Shown here one piece after another: positions 53,222-55,790 of a DNA stretch of 55,790 nt (position 1 is the stretch's first letter; every line of letters starts with the position of its first letter). The notes beneath the pieces are model-generated. The model saw only the letters and a list, made by a program, of their open reading frames with translations. It made no database searches and had not been told where the DNA came from. The stretch lies in contig NZ_JH992925.1 of NCBI RefSeq assembly GCF_000315425.1, positions 214,348-270,137 of the forward strand, given 5' to 3'. The position numbers were made by a program, and so were the translations under genes. This stretch comes from Massilia timonae CCUG 45783 (GTDB taxonomy: Bacteria; Pseudomonadota; Gammaproteobacteria; Burkholderiales; Burkholderiaceae_D).

Positions 53222-54211
53222 ATGCTGGACACCGATGCTTTGCTGGCGCCGATCGCGCCCGACAATCCTTGCGGCGACGACCTGGCTTTCTCGCCCGAGG
53301 TCGACGAGATCGCACGCGCGCGCCTGGCCGACGACCCGTCGCTGGAGCAGGGTGCCTGGGTCACGGCGCTCAAGGAAGCCGACTGGAAGCTGGTCGGCAA
53401 GCGCTGCGCCGGCTTGCTGCAAACCCGCAGCAAGGACTTGCAACTGGCCGTGTGGCTGGCCGAGGCGAACGCGAAGACCGGCGGCATGCGCGGCCTGGCC
53501 GAGGGCCTGGGACTGGTGGCGGCGCTGTGCGAGCGCTACTGGGAAGGCCTGCACCCGCAGGCCGACGAGGATGGCTTCGAGCGCCGCATCGGGGTCCTGG
53601 CCTGGCTGGCGGGCCGGATCGCGCCGCTGGTCAAGACCATGCCGCTGGCGGAGAACGGCGTGCTGACCCTGCAGGCATGGGAAGTCGCGCGCGCCAGGGG
53701 ACCGGAAGCGGTGGCCGAACTGGAGACCGCGCGCGCGCGGATCAAGGGCGATGTCGTGCAGGCGCTGCTGGCCGATTGCGAAGCCTGCCAGGCCGCCTTG
53801 CAAGAGCTGGAACGGGTGGTCGACGCCCAGCTCGGCGCCGATGGGCCGGGATTCAGCGTCGGACGCGCCGCGCTGCGCGACGTGGACGACCTGATCAAGC
53901 CGGTGGCGATGGCGGGAGCGGCGCCGACCGAGGCGGCGGCGGCCGGCGGCGCGGGTATGGCGTCGACGGCGGCGCTGCCGGCGCGGGTCGACGGACAGGT
54001 GGCGCACCGTGACCAGGCGCTGGCCCAGCTGCGCCAGGTCGCCGAATTTTTCCGCCGCACCGAGCCGCATAGCCCGGTGGCTTACCTGGCCGAGAAAGCC
54101 GCGCGCTGGGGCGAGCAGCCGCTGCACGCCTGGCTGCGTTCGGTGATCAAGGATGACGCCTCGCTGGCGCGGCTGGAAGACTTGCTGGGGATCGAACATC
54201 CGGCGCCGTGA
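53222..54211 (+). CDS. tssA: T6SS baseplate/cap protein TssA
   Basis: 329 residues. ImpA_N domain: LLAPIAPDNPCGDDLAFSPE, then DWKLVGKRCAGLLQTRSKDL and ERYWEGLHPQADEDGFERR. The C-terminal part has FFRRTEPHSPVAYLAEKAAR, as in shorter TssA proteins. TssA guides assembly of tube and sheath. GAGGA precedes ATG at 53222, which is 10 bp after tssH. Last T6SS gene in the window; a convergent phasin gene ends 22 bp downstream with no terminator in the gap. Confidence 0.93.
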   Translation: MLDTDALLAPIAPDNPCGDDLAFSPEVDEIARARLADDPSLEQGAWVTALKEADWKLVGKRCAGLLQTRSKDLQLAVWLAEANAKTGGMRGLAEGLGLVAALCERYWEGLHPQADEDGFERRIGVLAWLAGRIAPLVKTMPLAENGVLTLQAWEVARARGPEAVAELETARARIKGDVVQALLADCEACQAALQELERVVDAQLGADGPGFSVGRAALRDVDDLIKPVAMAGAAPTEAAAAGGAGMASTAALPARVDGQVAHRDQALAQLRQVAEFFRRTEPHSPVAYLAEKAARWGEQPLHAWLRSVIKDDASLARLEDLLGIEHPAP

Positions 54212-54233
54212 CGCCGGACGTCCATGGGGCCGG

Positions 54234-54806
54234 TTACTCGGCTTTTTCGGTCCTGGCGGCGCCCGGCGTCACCATCGCGCTGGCGCGCTCGAACTGGGCT
54301 TCGACGGTCTGCACCGCCTGGCGGGTGGCCTGGGTCACCTGCTCGTAGCCCTTGAAGGCATTCTCGATCGCGGCCTTGATGATCTCGACCGCGTTTTCCG
54401 AGCCCGGCTTGACGTTCTGGGTGACGTCGTAGATCAGCGCCGACAGCGTGTTTTTCGCTTCCGCCACGTGGGCATCGGCGGCGCCGCGGAATTCGTCGTG
54501 CATCTCGTCGATGATGGCCTTGAGCTGGGCCGCGTATTCGGTGGCATTGGTGACGCCGGCGGCCGGCTGCATGCGCGCGGCCAGGGTGTCGAACGCCGCT
54601 TTCGGATTGCCGGCCTGGGTGGCTTCGGCCATGCTGCGGCCGGCCGCCATCGTGCTGTCGACCGAGGTCTTGGCGGCGTTCAGGTTGAGGGCGACGACCT
54701 GCTCGACGCCCTTGACGGTCTTGCCGGCCAGGGCGTTGAAGGTCTGCATCTGCAGGTCGAACAGGGTTTTCGTGGCGTTTGCGAACTGCTCCGGGTTGGT
54801 GAACAT
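54234..54806 (-). CDS. Phasin-family protein (PHA granule-associated)
   Basis: 190 residues, helical, no signal peptide: MFTNPEQFANATKTLFDLQM, LNLNAAKTSVDSTMAAGRSM, EYAAQLKAIIDEMHDEF. These are the standard phasin pattern (PhaP, Phasin_2 type). It coats polyhydroxyalkanoate granules. GAGGAG before the ATG and a promoter with a perfect TTGACA -35 upstream suggest strong expression. Not related to the adjacent T6SS genes, which run toward it. Confidence 0.9.
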   Translation of the reverse strand: MFTNPEQFANATKTLFDLQMQTFNALAGKTVKGVEQVVALNLNAAKTSVDSTMAAGRSMAEATQAGNPKAAFDTLAARMQPAAGVTNATEYAAQLKAIIDEMHDEFRGAADAHVAEAKNTLSALIYDVTQNVKPGSENAVEIIKAAIENAFKGYEQVTQATRQAVQTVEAQFERASAMVTPGAARTEKAE

Positions 54807-54836
54807 GGTCGTCTCCTCAGTGGCTGCTCTGTTATG

Positions 54837-54865
54837 GTATGAGATCGAACGGCGATGTTTGTCAA
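54837..54865 (-). promoter_or_regulatory. Probable sigma-70 promoter of the phasin gene
   Basis: On the minus strand, TTGACA (54860-54865) then 17 bases and TCATAC (54837-54842). Perfect -35 and ideal spacing, weak -10. It lies about 30-60 bp upstream of the phasin start. Confidence 0.5.
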
Positions 54866-54887
54866 CACGCCGCGCCTTCCACTTTCA

Positions 54888-55094
54888 TTATTTAACAACA
54901 ATGAGTTTTTCGCAACGCATGTCCCGATAGGGGCCGTTTGATTTTTCCCAGCCTTCGCCCAGCGGGGTCTGGGAACAGGCCAGCTCGCCGGTGAGCTTGC
55001 TGCGCCATTGGTAATAAGGCGCCGGTCCGGCCAGGGCGGAGGAGAGGATGAGGACGAGTGCCAGCCCGAGGGCCGCGGGTCGGAGAATCTGCAT
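54888..55094 (-). CDS. Small predicted secreted protein, 68 residues
   Basis: Signal peptide (LRPAALGLALVLILSSALAG), then a mature part of about 45 residues with two cysteines: YYQWRSKLTGELACSQTPLG, WEKSNGPYRDMRCEKLIVVK. ATG at 55094 has GGAG very close upstream. It may form one disulfide in the periplasm. Divergent from cueR, 112 bp away, so copper response is possible but unproven. No family recognised. Confidence 0.65.
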   Translation of the reverse strand: MQILRPAALGLALVLILSSALAGPAPYYQWRSKLTGELACSQTPLGEGWEKSNGPYRDMRCEKLIVVK

Positions 55095-55136
55095 GGCTCC
55101 ATGCTCGGACGTTCTCGACCGCAAGTCAAGCGTCGC

Positions 55137-55167
55137 TTGAGCTTCCCACGGTGGGAAGGTGTATGCT
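55137..55167 (+). promoter_or_regulatory. MerR-family (CueR-type) promoter/operator reading into cueR
   Basis: TTGAGC (-35, 55137-55142), a 19-bp spacer and TATGCT (-10, 55162-55167). The overlong 19-bp spacer is the signature of MerR-family promoters. The spacer carries the dyad CTTCCCA-CGG-TGGGAAG (55142-55158), very like CueR boxes. Confidence 0.88.
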
Positions 55168-55206
55168 TGCTCGGGAAAAAGGTCGGAAAACAACGGGAGA
55201 AATGCC

Positions 55207-55614
55207 ATGCAGTCCACACCCAAGCTGAACATCGGCGACGCCGCGCGCGCGTCCGGCGTGACGGCGAAGATGATTCGCCATTACGAATCGATCGGCCTGG
55301 TGAAAGCGCCGCACCGCACCGGGGCCGGATATCGCCTGTACGGCGAACAGGACGTGCGGGTGCTGCAATTCATCCACCGCGGCCGTGCGCTCGGGTTTTC
55401 GCTGGACCAGATCAGGGATTTGCTGGCGCTATGGGAAGATAAACGCCGGGCCAGCGCCGACGTGCGCGCGATGGCGCTGGCGCATATCGCCGAGCTGGAT
55501 CGCAAGATCGCGGAAATGGCAGCGATGCGCAGGACGCTGGAGAGCCTCGCCGCATCCTGTCATGGCGACGATCGTTCGGATTGTCCGATCCTGGACGACC
55601 TGGCGACGCATTGA
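55207..55614 (+). CDS. cueR: CueR-type Cu(I)-responsive MerR-family regulator
   Basis: 135 residues. N-terminal winged helix (LNIGDAARASGVTAKMIRHY, LVKAPHRTGAGYRLYGEQDV), dimer helix, and the metal loop SCHGDDRSDCP with two Cys (C118, C126) separated by seven residues, as in CueR. Ser83 of ASADVR matches the CueR Ser77 that marks monovalent-ion (Cu+, Ag+, Au+) sensors. ATG at 55207 has GGGAG upstream; ATG or GTG codons nearer 55159 lie in the promoter. The promoter with its operator points at cueR itself, and no copA is adjacent. Confidence 0.93.
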   Translation: MQSTPKLNIGDAARASGVTAKMIRHYESIGLVKAPHRTGAGYRLYGEQDVRVLQFIHRGRALGFSLDQIRDLLALWEDKRRASADVRAMALAHIAELDRKIAEMAAMRRTLESLAASCHGDDRSDCPILDDLATH

Positions 55615-55629
55615 AAACAGAGGGTAAAA

Positions 55630-55673
55630 CGCAAAACGCCGTAGTCCTCATGAGAAGGCTACGGCGTTTTGCG
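55630..55673. terminator. Strong hairpin between cueR and tRNA-Leu
   Basis: Perfect 15-bp arms (55630-55644 with 55659-55673), 14-base loop. The 3' arm carries TTTT, and on the minus strand the same TTTT (GCAAAAC) serves the other direction, so it may stop both converging transcripts. Confidence 0.8.
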
Positions 55674-55703
55674 GGACGATGCGTCCGAAAAACAAGTAGA
55701 TTT

Positions 55704-55788
55704 TGGTGCCCACGGAGGGACTCGAACCCCCACACCTCGCGGCACATGGACCTGAACCATGCGCGTCTACCAATTCCGCCACGTGGGC
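55704..55788 (-). tRNA. tRNA-Leu (anticodon CAG)
   Basis: Read on the minus strand: acceptor stem GCCCACG pairs with CGTGGGC, discriminator A and encoded CCA at 55704-55706. TTCAGGT forms the anticodon loop (CAG), and a long variable arm (class II) and T-loop GGTTCGAGTCC are present. 85 nt including CCA. It reads CUG leucine codons, common in this high-GC genome. Confidence 0.97.
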
Positions 55789-55790
55789 AC

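Noticed and set aside
55159..55206. Upstream start giving a 151-residue CueR
   Set aside because: It would start inside the promoter -10 element; ATG 55207 has a good ribosome site and the normal MerR-family N terminus.

Overview
The window looks like chromosomal DNA of a high-GC betaproteobacterium, most likely Oxalobacteraceae (Massilia/Duganella-like). This is inferred from the base composition, the phasin and CueR genes, the type VI secretion genes and the Wzx/Wzy polysaccharide locus; no rRNA or marker gene fixes the genus.

Region 1 (1-24.2 kb) is an exopolysaccharide/capsule locus. It opens with the 3' part of a TonB-like gene, then wza- and wzc-like export genes on the + strand. A long minus-strand array follows, read from about 24.2 kb down to 5.9 kb: a WbpM-type dehydratase, wbpA, wbpB, wbpD, wbpE, flippase, polymerase, two GT4 glycosyltransferases, a GNAT/FemAB-like protein, a deacetylase-like protein, a second aminotransferase, a PglC-type initiating transferase, a PAP2 phosphatase and an O-acyltransferase. 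Most junctions are 4-bp ATGA overlaps. WbpA/B/E/D should make UDP-2,3-diacetamido-2,3-dideoxy-glucuronic acid. The WbpM-like enzyme, second aminotransferase and PglC-like enzyme suggest a second, bacillosamine-like sugar. A complete IS4-family element with a 9-bp target duplication splits the array. Tandem repeats lie directly after the wzc and acyltransferase stop codons, and low-complexity insertions occur in several of the proteins.

Region 2 (24.2-37.3 kb) is mixed: a DUF1460 amidase-like lipoprotein, a TonB-dependent receptor with a strong terminator, two small conserved-looking genes, a LiaI/LiaF-like pair joined to a LytS/LytTR two-component system, and a two-gene DNA repair operon. The repair operon holds a FAN1-type VRR-NUC nuclease and an XPD-like helicase fused to a Cas4/RecB-like nuclease domain, behind a LexA-type box. 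An Ala/Pro-rich membrane protein follows.

Region 3 (37.3-54.2 kb) is a type VI secretion locus: M15 peptidase (TagX-like), tssM, tagF, an OmpA/BON protein, convergent tssL-tssK-tssJ, then a TPR lipoprotein, tssB, tssC, hcp, tssE, tssH and tssA. tssF, tssG, vgrG and PAAR genes are absent from the window, and tssE is followed directly by tssH.

Region 4 (54.2-55.8 kb) has a phasin, a small secreted protein, an apparently autoregulated cueR with a classic 19-bp-spacer promoter, and tRNA-Leu(CAG).
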